Assembly: GCF_009363095.1 (NCBI RefSeq)
Contig: NZ_CP045295.1
Span: 3,894,001-3,958,000 of the forward strand
Direction of reading: 5' to 3'
Origin: Paenibacillus cellulositrophicus
Lineage (GTDB): Bacteria > Bacillota > Bacilli > Paenibacillales > Paenibacillaceae
Length of the DNA: 64,000 nucleotides
The notes beneath the pieces were generated by a model, which made no database searches, had not been told where the DNA came from, and saw only the letters and a list, made by a program, of their open reading frames with translations. The number at the start of each line of letters is the position of its first letter. Within the stretch, counting starts at the first letter, position 1. Positions 1-8,559 of the stretch are shown here, in pieces. Both the position numbers and the translations under genes were made by a program.

Positions 1-1121
1 AGAGACGTTTTGAGACGATGTCCAAAAACCCGCTGTTTCAAGGGATGGAATTCTCCGACGATCCGAAAAAACTGATGGAATGGATTCCGCTCATTATGAA
101 GGACCGGACCTCGGATGAACCGATCGCGGCCACCAAAATGGACTCGGGAACGGACGTCAACTTTGGCGCTTTAACGCGTATGCTGTTTGAGCACTTGAAG
201 AGCAAAAACGTTGGTATTCATTACAAACACAGTGTGGACGATATTAAACGCACCAGCGATGGCGCGTGGGAATTGAAAATACGCAATTTGAGCAGCGGCA
301 GCGTCGAACGCCATACGGCGAAGTTCGTCTTTATCGGCGGTGGCGGCGGAAGCCTTCCGCTCCTTCAGAAATCCGGCATTCCGGAAGGGAAGCATATCGG
401 CGGATTCCCGATAAGCGGACTCTTTATGGTGTGCAACAATCCGGAAGTGGTAGCGCAGCACCATGCCAAGGTGTACGGCAAGGCCAAAGTAGGTGCGCCG
501 CCGATGTCGGTTCCGCATTTGGACACCCGTTTTATCGACAATCAGAAGTCGCTGCTCTTTGGGCCGTTTGCGGGCTTTTCGCCAAAGTTCCTGAAGACCG
601 GTTCCATGTTCGATTTGCTGGGTTCGGTCAAGCCGAACAATGTGCTCACGATGCTGGCTGCAGGCGCCAAAAACCTGTCGCTGACCAAGTACCTGATCCA
701 GCAGGTGATGCTGTCGAAGGAAAAACGTATGGAAGAGCTGCGTGAGTTCATCCCGAACGCCAAGAGCGAGGATTGGGATATGCTGGTGGCCGGCCAGCGC
801 GTGCAGGTCATCAAAGATACGGAAGCTGGCGGCAAAGGCACGCTTCAGTTCGGTACGGAAGTCGTGACCGCCTCGGACGGAACCATTGCTGCCCTGCTGG
901 GGGCTTCTCCGGGGGCCTCCACCGCCGTTTCCGTCATGCTCGAGGTCATCGAAAAATGCTTCCCTCAGCATGCGAAGGCGTGGGAGCCGAAGCTTCGGGA
1001 AATGATTCCGTCTTATGGTGCGCCTTTGATGAAAAATCCGGGGTTGATCCGCGAAATTCATACGTCGACGGCACGCACGCTCGGTCTCAACCGTGGATTG
1101 CATTCGGCCAACGTGATGTAA
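1..1121 (+). CDS. mqo: Malate:quinone oxidoreductase, C-terminal part (5' end outside window)
   Basis: FAD-dependent peripheral membrane enzyme that oxidises malate to oxaloacetate and passes electrons to menaquinone (TCA cycle and respiratory chain). The frame is open from base 3 with no stop, and the residues before the first ATG (18) read on naturally, so this is a gene cut by the window edge rather than a start at 18. About 373 codons are present; full-length Mqo is near 500, so the N-terminal FAD-binding portion is missing. Family signatures seen are [47 protein letters not shown] and [12 protein letters not shown]. It is followed by a hairpin at 1204-1250 and a terminator shared with the convergent gene. 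Confidence 0.95.
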   Translation, partial: RRFETMSKNPLFQGMEFSDDPKKLMEWIPLIMKDRTSDEPIAATKMDSGTDVNFGALTRMLFEHLKSKNVGIHYKHSVDDIKRTSDGAWELKIRNLSSGSVERHTAKFVFIGGGGGSLPLLQKSGIPEGKHIGGFPISGLFMVCNNPEVVAQHHAKVYGKAKVGAPPMSVPHLDTRFIDNQKSLLFGPFAGFSPKFLKTGSMFDLLGSVKPNNVLTMLAAGAKNLSLTKYLIQQVMLSKEKRMEELREFIPNAKSEDWDMLVAGQRVQVIKDTEAGGKGTLQFGTEVVTASDGTIAALLGASPGASTAVSVMLEVIEKCFPQHAKAWEPKLREMIPSYGAPLMKNPGLIREIHTSTARTLGLNRGLHSANVM

Positions 1122-1203
1122 ATATAGCGATATATGATAAGAAAAACGTCTATCGACGTACCTTCAAAGAAGACAGACCGCGTTTAACTGAAGTTTTTCT
1201 TGC

Positions 1204-1250
1204 GATTATAGAATGGTTCAGCTTCGCTGAAATTTATAAATTCTATAATC
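1204..1250. terminator. Two-tier hairpin downstream of mqo
   Basis: An 11-bp inverted repeat (GATTATAGAAT at 1204-1214, ATTCTATAATC at 1240-1250) encloses a second perfect stem, TTCAGC-TTC-GCTGAA, at 1217-1231. It lies about 80 bases after the mqo stop. There is no T-tract directly after it, so it may be a processing or mRNA-stabilising structure rather than a classical terminator. Confidence 0.5.
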
Positions 1251-1258
1251 TTAAATAA

Positions 1259-1296
1259 AACGGCCTTCACCCTGAGTTTCAAGGGATGAGGGCCGT
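1259..1296 (-). terminator. Rho-independent terminator of the small membrane protein gene
   Basis: AACGGCC and GGCCGTT arms flank an inner CCCT/AGGG pair. Read on the minus strand the stem is followed by TTTTATTT, so it ends the gene at 1320-1700. It could also stop readthrough from mqo. Confidence 0.75.
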
Positions 1297-1319
1297 TCTG
1301 CATTTGCAGAGGACGCCGG

Positions 1320-1700
1320 TCAAGGAACGTAAGCACCGACGACTTCAAACTTTGGCTCGCCTGCGATCGTCATATACTTCACTTCAACGACGCAGCCTTT
1401 CTGAAAGGAGGGAATATTCACGATCGGGATAAACGTTTTGACGATGGTATGATGAGATTCGCCATCCGGCTTGGTGACGGTTAAATCAAGCAGCACCTCC
1501 GGTTGATTATCGAGCTGCGCGTTCGTTTGCTGAATGGAATGGATGACGGCTTGCGCGGATGTGCCGTTTGTGAGGATGGTTTTTCGCTGCGATAGCCCTT
1601 TACGTTGACGGGTTACTGTCTTGATGGCAAATGTGATCGTCAGTGAGGCGGTAAGTAACGAAAAGATAATGATGATCATAACAATTGTCGTCAATGGCAT
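1320..1700 (-). CDS. Small membrane-anchored protein of unknown function
   Basis: I do not recognise the family. The protein is about 126 aa. A single hydrophobic segment near residues 4-27 (TTIVMIIIIFSLLTASL) is followed by a basic stretch (TRQRKGLSQRK), which suggests an N-terminal anchor with a soluble C-terminal domain rich in short beta-strand-like segments (LLDLTVTKPDG, CVVEVKYMTIAGEPKFEVV). An ATG five codons upstream (1715) is also possible but has no ribosome binding site; ATG 1700 has GGAAG nine bases upstream. It stands alone on the minus strand and ends in the hairpin at 1259-1296. A domain of this shape could be an OB-like or DUF3592-like exported fold, but that is only inference. 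Confidence 0.6.
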   Translation of the reverse strand: MPLTTIVMIIIIFSLLTASLTITFAIKTVTRQRKGLSQRKTILTNGTSAQAVIHSIQQTNAQLDNQPEVLLDLTVTKPDGESHHTIVKTFIPIVNIPSFQKGCVVEVKYMTIAGEPKFEVVGAYVP

Positions 1701-1856
1701 GCACCTCGCTTCCATTTTTAATATAATTCAGGTAAATGGCCCCAAGTATTATATATTAAGCTTAATGCAGCGCAGGGGGATCCGTCTACGATTTACAAAT
1801 AAATTATCTACATAGATGGAACTAAGTTTGATCATTCGGGCAGGGGAGAGGAAACC

Positions 1857-2936
1857 ATGATTCAGTTGAAAGATATAGGGAAATTCGAGGAGCTTCCAGA
1901 AATCGCAATGCATATCTATCAAGGGAATATTCCGGCTTTGCGGAATGCTATCGCGGAGGGTTGGGATATTGAGGAGGGTATCGTACTGGGCCGGTATACC
2001 GCGTTAACTCCGCTTGACCTTGCCGTGATCGCGGAACGGCTGGATGTAGTTAAGCTGCTTGTAGAGCACGGCGTCAACCTCAATAACGCACAGAGTCCGG
2101 CCTTTTTACGGGCTGTCCGTTACGGAAAAGAGGAGATGGTACGCTACATCGCCGCACATGGTGCCAGAATGGACATGCTTAATCGAGTGGGCTCCGGCGC
2201 GTATTCGCAGGCTTACTATGGCAACAAAAGCAACATCCCGCTCATTCAGGAGCTGGGCCTCGATATCAAGCTGCACGGCGGGGCTGTACTTCGCCAGGCG
2301 GTGTCCGATCATGACTATAAGACCCTCAATTATTTGCTCGATCAGGGAGTGGATATTAACTACAACCAGCCGGATCAAGTCTATCCTTACGAAGCAACGC
2401 CGTTAACTGTGGCCGCGCGCATGGGAAATTTAGATATGGTCAAGTATTTGGTCGAGCGGGGCGCCGATGTGACGTTAGCGGAAAAGGACGGCGAACGGCC
2501 GTATACGATCGCGGTCAGCCAAAAGAATGCAGTCCTGGCCGATTATTTAAAATCGCTGGAACCGCCGGAATTTCATGACGTGGCGAATAAGAAGCATGAG
2601 CTGAGAGCGTATAAATTACCGGAGGAGCTGGTCGATCGGTTAACCGGTGACCGTCTGCGCCTTGAGTTGGCCCCCAATGAGTACGATATCCGGCATATCG
2701 ATTTCTTCACATTGACCGACACGATCCCGATCAAGGTCGGGCGGCAGAAGCTGCTGCGCCTATCGGCAGACATAGACAACTACTCGGATCTTCAGCTCAT
2801 GTGGAATCCGAAGAAAAAAGGATGGATCGGCTGCTATGACGTCGAGCATGACCACTATTCGGACCTGTGCCGTTTGGGAGAGTTCTTTGAGCAGCCCGGT
2901 ACGTATCTTATTCGTTTTCTGGATGGAGAGCTGTAG
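1857..2936 (+). CDS. Ankyrin-repeat protein with distinct C-terminal domain
   Basis: The first ~235 residues are made of ankyrin repeats (TALTPLDLAVIAERLDVVKL, ATPLTVAARMGNLDMVKYLV, DGERPYTIAVSQKNAVLADYL), a protein-binding scaffold. The remaining ~120 residues form a separate domain (DIRHIDFFTLTDTIPIKVG, YSDLQLMWNPKKKGWIGCYD) that resembles small beta-rich domains appended to stress or immunity-type proteins, which I cannot name with certainty. There is no signal peptide, so it is cytoplasmic. The start has GGGGAGAGGAAACC before the ATG. The next gene on the same strand, 309 bp downstream, carries a TerD-like domain and may be functionally linked. Confidence 0.8.
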   Translation: MIQLKDIGKFEELPEIAMHIYQGNIPALRNAIAEGWDIEEGIVLGRYTALTPLDLAVIAERLDVVKLLVEHGVNLNNAQSPAFLRAVRYGKEEMVRYIAAHGARMDMLNRVGSGAYSQAYYGNKSNIPLIQELGLDIKLHGGAVLRQAVSDHDYKTLNYLLDQGVDINYNQPDQVYPYEATPLTVAARMGNLDMVKYLVERGADVTLAEKDGERPYTIAVSQKNAVLADYLKSLEPPEFHDVANKKHELRAYKLPEELVDRLTGDRLRLELAPNEYDIRHIDFFTLTDTIPIKVGRQKLLRLSADIDNYSDLQLMWNPKKKGWIGCYDVEHDHYSDLCRLGEFFEQPGTYLIRFLDGEL

Positions 2937-3245
2937 AAACAGGACTGGTGCCTGAGGATGATCCGGACGAATCTGGATGATTTTTCATTCATCGTAATAC
3001 TTTCGCCCTGTTGGCGCGCTGCGGAGTATGGGAAGATGGGGACATCAAAGGCTCGGGTTCAGCAAAACCCGAAGCCCTTGACCTTCAGGCTATGGCGGTC
3101 CTTCCTTCTAACTTCATTTGGCGAACATAGGGCCGCCGCTTCCCTGAAGGATTTCGATTCAGAGAGGAGGCGTCCAGGCTATCATGCTCCTTCCTTCTAT
3201 AACCCTTATTAAAAATTAGGGGCATGGGTTTCCTGGACTCTTTAA
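2937..3245 (+). other. 309-bp intergenic leader with two stem-loops, no convincing gene
   Basis: The gap contains a 10-bp hairpin with one bulge (arms at 3050-3059 and 3066-3076) and a wide nested pair (CCTTCAGG 3082-3089 with CCTGAAGG 3143-3150; GGCGG 3094-3098 with CCGCC 3133-3137). An 84-codon open frame at 2958-3212 has no ribosome binding site and an atypical composition, so I do not call it. The structures could act as a 5' leader for the gene at 3246. Confidence 0.45.
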
Positions 3246-5348
3246 ATGAATATCAATACCATCTACTTACGAAGAGCCAATCATCTGATTGTGGAACAAG
3301 GGCAGGGAGGCGAAACGCTCCCGAAAGCCTACTTGGCATCCGCCCTGAAAAATATCGAAGTGCTGGGATATACGTTTTCATATGCGCTGCTGCGCGCGGT
3401 AAAAGACTTATCTAAAGTGCAGTTTGAAGCATTATACCAACAGCTGGTTGCGGATTTACAGGTTATGGTCGGGGCTCATGTGGAGTTCAAACCGATGTAC
3501 CCGGATTTTCCGATGCAGGTCATGGAGCATAGCGATGCCGAGCTGTATCTGAATGCGATTTATCATTACCTGACGTTGGATGTACCGGCGTATGAGCATG
3601 CGGACCGGCTGCCCCTGGAGGATGAAGGTAACCTGAAAGTGATTGGTTTGGGGAGCCGTGCGGAGTTCATGAGCCTGATCTCCCGGTTGATTCAAGCCAA
3701 AGGCTCCATCTCCGATCGTGACAAACAGGATATTGATGACGTCATTGCATTTTCCGGCGCGGATGATATGGAAATGCTTCTTCCAGACGACATCCCGTTC
3801 AAGGAAAATGCGGCATTCGTCGCTGCGTCCTTAATGAAGTATGACAAAGCCAATCTGGAGCAGATCGGACGGTACTTCCGGACAGCGACCGATGTCCTTC
3901 GGCTGGCAGCCGCATGGTCGGACGGCGACGTCAGTCTCGCCGAGGCGACGCGCTTCCGCAAATTCAAACGGCGCGAGCGACGGCTGCTGCTGGGACTGCT
4001 CGAGAAGTGCCAATCCATCACGGAAGATATGCTGCGGTACAAGGAGCGCTGGATTCGGCTGGGCGAAATTCTGCATCCTTCCGAATATAAGCATCGCTTT
4101 CGGCGGTGCGAGGAAGCCTTTGACGTCGTGCGCAACGACAAGCCATTCACGTCCTTTAACGGAAGCGTGGAGCTGGCCTTCCAGTTCCGGAACGTATGGA
4201 CGCTGATCGATCTCTTAATGCAGCGCCCGGGCGAACTGGCGAGAAGGCTCGATCATCTGCTCCGGTCCACCGAGCATACGGAGTATGTCGTGCTGGCTTT
4301 TGGTGAGGTGGTTAAGGAAGTATCGACGCCGGTGCTGCTGCAGGTGAAGAACCATTTTGCCCGCCGCCGTGAACGGCAGCAATTGCGCGTCTTTTTTCCA
4401 AAAGGGAATGTCGCCAAAGCGTTTGCCCTTCGGAACAACCTGCCGGAGATTGACGAGGAGGCATGCCGGGACATCGTGCAGCTATGCGAGCAGGCGCTGA
4501 TCGTGCGCTTCTCTGCCCTGCCGCCGCTCGGGAAGGTGTATGTCGACAAGCGGCTCCAAAGCTACCTCGTACCGTTCTCCGGGCGCTCTGCCAGCAAAGC
4601 GCTGCATACGATCGTGCGTGGCAGCCGGGTGCCGATGGCGGAAGGAGATACGATCCGTTTCTTCAGCTGGTGGAAAGAGGGCCTGGTGGACGGCAAGCCG
4701 ACGGGCCGCGTGGACATCGACCTGTCCGCCGTAATGTATGACCGTGACTGGCAGTATGTGGAGCATATTTCGTATACGAACTTACGGTCGTCCAAGTACC
4801 GGGCCGTGCACAGCGGAGATATCGTAACGGCCCCTCAAGGCGCGTGCGAGTTTATCGACCTGCACATTCCTTCCATCGTCGATTATGGCGGACGGTATAT
4901 TGTGGCGACGCTGCATTCGTTCACAAGCCAGCCGTATTGCGATTTGCCGGAGTGCTTTACGGGTTGGATGATGCGGAAGAAACCCGGGTCCGGCGAAATT
5001 TTTGAGCCTGGTACGGTTGCGAACAAAATCGATGTCACCGCCGATACGCAGATTGCCATCCCCGTAATCTTGGATCTGGTAGAACGCACGGTGATCTGGA
5101 CGGACCTGTCTTTAACCCGGCATCCGTACTATTACAACAACGTCGAGGGGAACCAAAAAGGGATGATCCTGATGGGCAAAGCGATGACGACTTTGCGGAA
5201 ACCAGATTTGTATGATCTGTTCACGCTCCATGCCAAGGCCCGCGGGGAGCTGACCGAAACTCCGGGGGAGGCCGATGCGGTGTTCTCTGTGGAGCAAGGG
5301 GTAACTCCCTATGATATCGAGGAAATTATGGCGGAATATATGGTGTAG
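3246..5348 (+). CDS. Large cytoplasmic protein with TerD-like C-terminal domain (MXAN_6230/SCO0854-like)
   Basis: The protein is 700 aa and has no signal peptide or membrane segments. Residues ~1-420 are mostly helical, without motifs I can name. Residues ~435-650 look like the TerD/TerE fold of tellurium and stress-resistance proteins: VDIDLSAVMYDRDWQYVEHI, YTNLRSSKYRAVHSGDIVTA and EFIDLHIPSIVD parallel the TerD core in which a strand pair is followed by HSGD. From memory this matches the MXAN_6230/SCO0854 family of TerD-linked proteins, though the RING-like cysteines of some members are not evident. A TAA codon abuts the ATG at 3246, so no upstream in-frame start exists; the ribosome binding site is poor. 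It is preceded by an ankyrin gene and a structured leader and ends in the terminator at 5389. Confidence 0.65.
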   Translation: MNINTIYLRRANHLIVEQGQGGETLPKAYLASALKNIEVLGYTFSYALLRAVKDLSKVQFEALYQQLVADLQVMVGAHVEFKPMYPDFPMQVMEHSDAELYLNAIYHYLTLDVPAYEHADRLPLEDEGNLKVIGLGSRAEFMSLISRLIQAKGSISDRDKQDIDDVIAFSGADDMEMLLPDDIPFKENAAFVAASLMKYDKANLEQIGRYFRTATDVLRLAAAWSDGDVSLAEATRFRKFKRRERRLLLGLLEKCQSITEDMLRYKERWIRLGEILHPSEYKHRFRRCEEAFDVVRNDKPFTSFNGSVELAFQFRNVWTLIDLLMQRPGELARRLDHLLRSTEHTEYVVLAFGEVVKEVSTPVLLQVKNHFARRRERQQLRVFFPKGNVAKAFALRNNLPEIDEEACRDIVQLCEQALIVRFSALPPLGKVYVDKRLQSYLVPFSGRSASKALHTIVRGSRVPMAEGDTIRFFSWWKEGLVDGKPTGRVDIDLSAVMYDRDWQYVEHISYTNLRSSKYRAVHSGDIVTAPQGACEFIDLHIPSIVDYGGRYIVATLHSFTSQPYCDLPECFTGWMMRKKPGSGEIFEPGTVANKIDVTADTQIAIPVILDLVERTVIWTDLSLTRHPYYYNNVEGNQKGMILMGKAMTTLRKPDLYDLFTLHAKARGELTETPGEADAVFSVEQGVTPYDIEEIMAEYMV

Positions 5349-5388
5349 ATTCGGATATACCGAAAAACGTAAAGATATTAACCGATAA

Positions 5389-5419
5389 CCGACTCATGGC
5401 GATCATGCGTCGGTTTTTT
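5389..5419 (+). terminator. Rho-independent terminator
   Basis: CCGAC-T-CATG pairs with CATG-C-GTCGG and is followed by six T, 40 bases after the TerD-like gene. Confidence 0.85.
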
Positions 5420-5558
5420 GCGTTCCTGATTTTTTTAATAAAATTCGCAACTATGACAAACCCTGTCACCAATATGGGCTAAGATGGACGTATGAAAGGC
5501 CGAAAGGAAGCAGAGGCTGGTCGTAAGAAACTTTAACCATCAAAAGGAGGAAGATGTG

Positions 5559-6059
5559 ATGTATGTGACGGTACAGGATTTTATTAAGGAATGGAACAAG
5601 GAAGCCGAATTGACGCAGGGGGTTCTGGATGCGCTGACGGATGAATCGCTGGGGCAGCAGGTCTATCCGGAAGGACGGACTTTGGGCAGGATCGCCTGGC
5701 ATTTTGTCTCGAACATCCCCGACTATTTGAACGAATTCGGCATCAAGATGGATAAGGTCGCAAATCCGGGTGAAGTCCCTTCCGCTAAAGAGATTGCGGA
5801 TACCTTCCGGACGGTCAGCTCGGCAGCCGCCAAGGCACTGGAAGAGCAGTGGACGGACGAATCTCTTAGCAAGGAACAGAATGCTTTTGGACGAATGGAA
5901 TCCAATGCCTCCATCCTGATGGGGCTGATCAAGCATATTGCGCATCATCGGGGGCAAGCGACGGTTCTGATGCGTCAAGCGGGACTGGGCATACCGGCCG
6001 TCTACGGGCCATCGAAGGAAGGATGGGTGAAGCTGGGGGTACAGCAGCCGCCGCTGTAG
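5559..6059 (+). CDS. DinB-superfamily protein
   Basis: A 166-aa four-helix-bundle DinB/YfiT-type protein, presumably a metal-dependent thiol-transferase-like enzyme of stress metabolism; the substrate is unknown. Three histidines typical of the family's metal site are visible: one in the helix-2 stretch RIAWHFVSNIPDYL and two in KHIAHHRGQATVLMRQAGL. The full family length is present. AAGGAGG at 5544-5550 is eight bases from ATG 5559; a GTG one codon earlier is less well placed. It is a monocistronic gene between a terminator and the structured region at 6103-6230. Confidence 0.85.
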   Translation: MYVTVQDFIKEWNKEAELTQGVLDALTDESLGQQVYPEGRTLGRIAWHFVSNIPDYLNEFGIKMDKVANPGEVPSAKEIADTFRTVSSAAAKALEEQWTDESLSKEQNAFGRMESNASILMGLIKHIAHHRGQATVLMRQAGLGIPAVYGPSKEGWVKLGVQQPPL

Positions 6060-6102
6060 AATCATTGGGCTTCATTTTAGCCGTGTGAATGACAAAATTG
6101 TA

Positions 6103-6230
6103 TTGACGGACCTACGGTAGGTATGTAGAGTGAAATCCAACATACCTTCGGTAGGTTTTTTGTATGGGATGAGAGTCCTTAGCGGCAAAACCTGGCCGAA
6201 ACGAGCGTCTAACATCATAGACGCTTTTTT
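6103..6230 (+). promoter_or_regulatory. Promoter-operator-terminator unit without an ORF (possible small RNA)
   Basis: TTGACG (6103-6108) and TAGAGT (6126-6131) are spaced 17 bp. The spacer holds the perfect palindrome ACCTACGGTAGGT (6110-6122). A near-inverted copy of this element (ACATACCTTCGGTAGG, 6140-6155) runs into TTTTTT. About 50 bases later is a perfect terminator (AGCGTCT / AGACGCT plus six T, 6204-6230). No plausible reading frame lies between promoter and terminator, so the unit would make an RNA of roughly 90 nt or is the relic of a TetR-type controlled gene. Confidence 0.45.
6204..6230 (+). terminator. Strong rho-independent terminator
   Basis: Perfect 7-bp stem AGCGTCT/AGACGCT with an 8-base loop and a six-T tail; not directly behind any protein gene. 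Confidence 0.85.
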
Positions 6231-6329
6231 CATAAATGCTATGCAACTCCTTGAGGCTGCCGCGGCCTGGAGAACCGCCTGCGGAAAATGCTATAATCAC
6301 ACCAAGAGTATATCGCAGGGGGAATGAGG

Positions 6330-7358
6330 ATGAGCGAGGATCTGTTGGAACAGCTGGAGACATGGCATGAAGAGGATGAATACGAACGCATCGTAGAGGC
6401 CGTAACGGAAATTCCTGCGGAGGAGCGGAATTATGAGCTGGTCGGCCATTTAGGCCGGGCGCTGAACAATCTGGAGCGTTACGAGGAGGCGGTGCAGCAG
6501 TTTCTGACCGTTGCCGAGGAAGGGGCGGAAGATCCGCTCTGGCATTACCGGATTGGACTGGCCTATTATTACCTGGAGCAGTACGATGACGCCGAGCGGG
6601 AGTTTACTCGTGCCGATGAGCTGGAGCCGGGGGATGAGGATACCCTGGAGTTTCTGGAATGGATCCGTGCCAAGAAGGACGGGGAATTCGAGGAAGAGTC
6701 GGATGATCATTTGGATTCAGACGATTCGGCAGAAGACAACAGCGGCTCGGATGAAGCCGGGGAAACCGATGAAACGGACAGTGCCGCGGCGGCCGTGTCT
6801 TCGGTGGATGCCATCCCATCGGACGAAGCCAATTTAGATGTGCAGTATGACTCGCCAAATGAGGGTTTCGATATCAACAACTTCTGGAACGACGCTGATC
6901 CCGATGCGGAATCGTATGTTTCGGCTCCGCCGACGGATGATCTGATCGATTCCGTGCAGGAGGAACTGGTGTTCAAGCTGCCGGTGTTTTATGTGCAGAT
7001 GATGAGAATACATAACGGGGGCATTCCCCGCAGCAGGTACTTTCCGCTGGGTGAAGCCGCAGTTGGAGCGCCAAGCGGGGTCCGGATTAACGGCATGTTC
7101 GGCATCGGCCGGGTCAAAGCCAAGTCGCTCTGCGGGGCCTCCGGCAGCCGGTCTATCATCGGGAACGGTGGTTATCCGGAGTTCGGCGTCGTCATTTGCG
7201 ACTGCCCGCAGGAGTCCGGCGTGATCATGCTGGATTACCGCGGCTCCGGCAACGATGGAGAGCCTGAGGTTGTGCATGTGGATCAGGCAAACGGGCGTAA
7301 GATCACCCGGCTCGCGCCCGATTTTGAAACCTTTGTCCGCGGACTAGTTAACGCCTAG
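6330..7358 (+). CDS. TPR protein with C-terminal SMI1/KNR4 (SUKH) domain
   Basis: The protein is 342 aa and cytoplasmic. Residues ~1-110 carry tetratricopeptide-like helices (GHLGRALNNLERYEEAVQQF, YRIGLAYYYLEQYDDAEREF). Residues ~115-165 are a very acidic, Ser/Asp/Glu-rich linker. The C-terminal ~150 residues match the SUKH fold (VFYVQMMRIHNGGIPRSRYF, IGRVKAKSLCG, GVIMLDYRGSG). SUKH proteins often act as immunity or partner-binding modules, but no toxin gene is adjacent. AGGGGGA is six bases from ATG 6330; an ATG two codons upstream is less likely. A terminator lies at 7433-7472 between it and the convergent tatC. Confidence 0.85.
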   Translation: MSEDLLEQLETWHEEDEYERIVEAVTEIPAEERNYELVGHLGRALNNLERYEEAVQQFLTVAEEGAEDPLWHYRIGLAYYYLEQYDDAEREFTRADELEPGDEDTLEFLEWIRAKKDGEFEEESDDHLDSDDSAEDNSGSDEAGETDETDSAAAAVSSVDAIPSDEANLDVQYDSPNEGFDINNFWNDADPDAESYVSAPPTDDLIDSVQEELVFKLPVFYVQMMRIHNGGIPRSRYFPLGEAAVGAPSGVRINGMFGIGRVKAKSLCGASGSRSIIGNGGYPEFGVVICDCPQESGVIMLDYRGSGNDGEPEVVHVDQANGRKITRLAPDFETFVRGLVNA

Positions 7359-7432
7359 GGCCCGTGACAACAAATTCGCCATGAACGCGTGAGCGGGGAT
7401 GGAATCCCAGCAATATCGCGCCAAAAAATCAA

Positions 7433-7472
7433 GAGGAAGCTGTTCCCTCGCAGGGAGCCAGCTTCCTTTTTT
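7433..7472. terminator. Terminator between the SUKH gene and tatC
   Basis: GGAAGCTG (7435-7442) pairs with CAGCTTCC (7459-7466) followed by six T. On the minus strand the same stem is followed within a few bases by TTTTTT, so it can serve both convergent genes. Confidence 0.85.
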
Positions 7473-7504
7473 ATGTCATAGGGGGCAGTTCCATTTCCGT
7501 ACTT

Positions 7505-8275
7505 TTAGGTTGCCGAATAGGAGCCATCCGTGACGGCATGCTCCAATGCTTCTTTCGCACGCTGTTTCTTGCGATGCACCCAACCGGTCAGCCAAGCGCT
7601 GATTTCGTACAAGGCGATGAGCGGAACAGCCACCATGAGATGGGAGACAAGGTCAGGCGGCGAGATCAGTGCAGCCACGGCAACCAGAACGACGTACGCG
7701 TAACGCCTCATTCCTTTTAGAATCGACGGGTTTAAGATCCCGATCCGGGCCAGAAACATAACGATCACGGGCAGTTCGAAGGCAATGGCGAGCGGGATCA
7801 TGATATTGAACATAAACCCGAAGTACTGGGATACCCCATAGGTCTCCACAAGGCCGATCTGACGGTTGATGCCGGCTGTAAAGCGCAGGCTCATCGGAAA
7901 GACGACGAAATACGCAAAGGCCACGCCCACCAGAAAGCATGATGCGGAGAACGGAATGTAGCGGACCGCCGCCTTTTGCTCGCCAGGCTTGAGTCCCTGG
8001 CTGACAAACCGCCAAATCTGGTACATGCCAAAGGGTATGGTCGGCAGCAGCGACAGTATCACGGCAATGCTCATATAAATCCGCAGTCCGTCCCATGGCG
8101 AGAAGACGTTCCATGCGACGTGGAGTGGGGAATGCGTCCGCAGCAGCGTCAGGATATGAGGGGCTGCAAACAAGCCGGCTGCCATACTGACGATGAATAC
8201 GGCGGCGATCCAAAGGATCCGTTTTCTAAGCTCGGCGATATGCCCAAGCAGGGTCATCGTATTTTTCGCTTCCAT
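7505..8275 (-). CDS. tatC: Sec-independent protein translocase TatC
   Basis: Polytopic membrane receptor for twin-arginine signal peptides. The 256 aa fit the family, with six predicted membrane segments. Signature residues are present: HIAELRKRI at the N-terminus (signal-peptide site), GLKPGEQK in the first cytoplasmic loop, FELPV in segment 4 and SPPD before segment 5. It is transcribed behind the GlnR/TnrA-like gene (32-bp gap), presumably as one operon, and is divergent from a Tat-signal amine oxidase and tatA, which marks it as the dedicated translocon subunit of this cluster. Confidence 0.95.
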   Translation of the reverse strand: MEAKNTMTLLGHIAELRKRILWIAAVFIVSMAAGLFAAPHILTLLRTHSPLHVAWNVFSPWDGLRIYMSIAVILSLLPTIPFGMYQIWRFVSQGLKPGEQKAAVRYIPFSASCFLVGVAFAYFVVFPMSLRFTAGINRQIGLVETYGVSQYFGFMFNIMIPLAIAFELPVIVMFLARIGILNPSILKGMRRYAYVVLVAVAALISPPDLVSHLMVAVPLIALYEISAWLTGWVHRKKQRAKEALEHAVTDGSYSAT

Positions 8276-8307
8276 AGGCGAAGATCACTCCTCCCAAGTC
8301 ATGTCCG

Positions 8308-8559
8308 TTACCGGAAGGCCGGCGTGCAGCGCGGCGTTTTCGATTTTTTCATTTCCTTCAGCTCCAGCGTATTAAATCCCTCCTGCATTTTTTGATAGAT
8401 GTCCTGAATGGCCTTTACGTCTTCAAAAGAATATCGGCGGTTACCTCCTTTCGTCCGCTCCGGGAAGATCAGCTTTCGTTCCTCGTAATACCGGATTTGG
8501 CGTTCCGACAAGCCGGTCAGCTCGCAGACGATCCCAATGCTCATCACCTTGCTCTCCAT
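8308..8559 (-). CDS. Short GlnR/TnrA-like MerR-family regulator
   Basis: An 83-aa DNA-binding protein whose winged-helix part closely resembles Bacillus TnrA/GlnR (SIGIVCELTGLSERQIRYYE, then KLIFPERTKGGNRRYSFEDV). TnrA is about 110 aa and GlnR about 135; here the chain ends at LKEMKKSKTPRCTPAFR, so the C-terminal region that in TnrA/GlnR senses feedback-inhibited glutamine synthetase is absent or replaced. The start is ATG 8559 with AGGAGGT upstream; a longer frame to 8658 lacks a ribosome site. It is followed by tatC, and a consensus TnrA/GlnR box lies in the divergent region (8745-8761). It probably controls the amine oxidase operon and perhaps itself. Confidence 0.85.
   Translation of the reverse strand: MESKVMSIGIVCELTGLSERQIRYYEERKLIFPERTKGGNRRYSFEDVKAIQDIYQKMQEGFNTLELKEMKKSKTPRCTPAFR

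Noticed and set aside
171-1103. 310-codon open frame antisense to mqo
   Set aside because: No family resemblance; mqo motifs occupy the other strand throughout.
2958-3212. 84-codon frame in the gap before the TerD-like gene
   Set aside because: No ribosome site, and it runs through stem-loop structures with atypical residue usage.
6108-6156. Mini-ykkC (guanidine-II) riboswitch
   Set aside because: Two short hairpins are present, but the loops are not ACGR tetraloops and the flanks do not fit.
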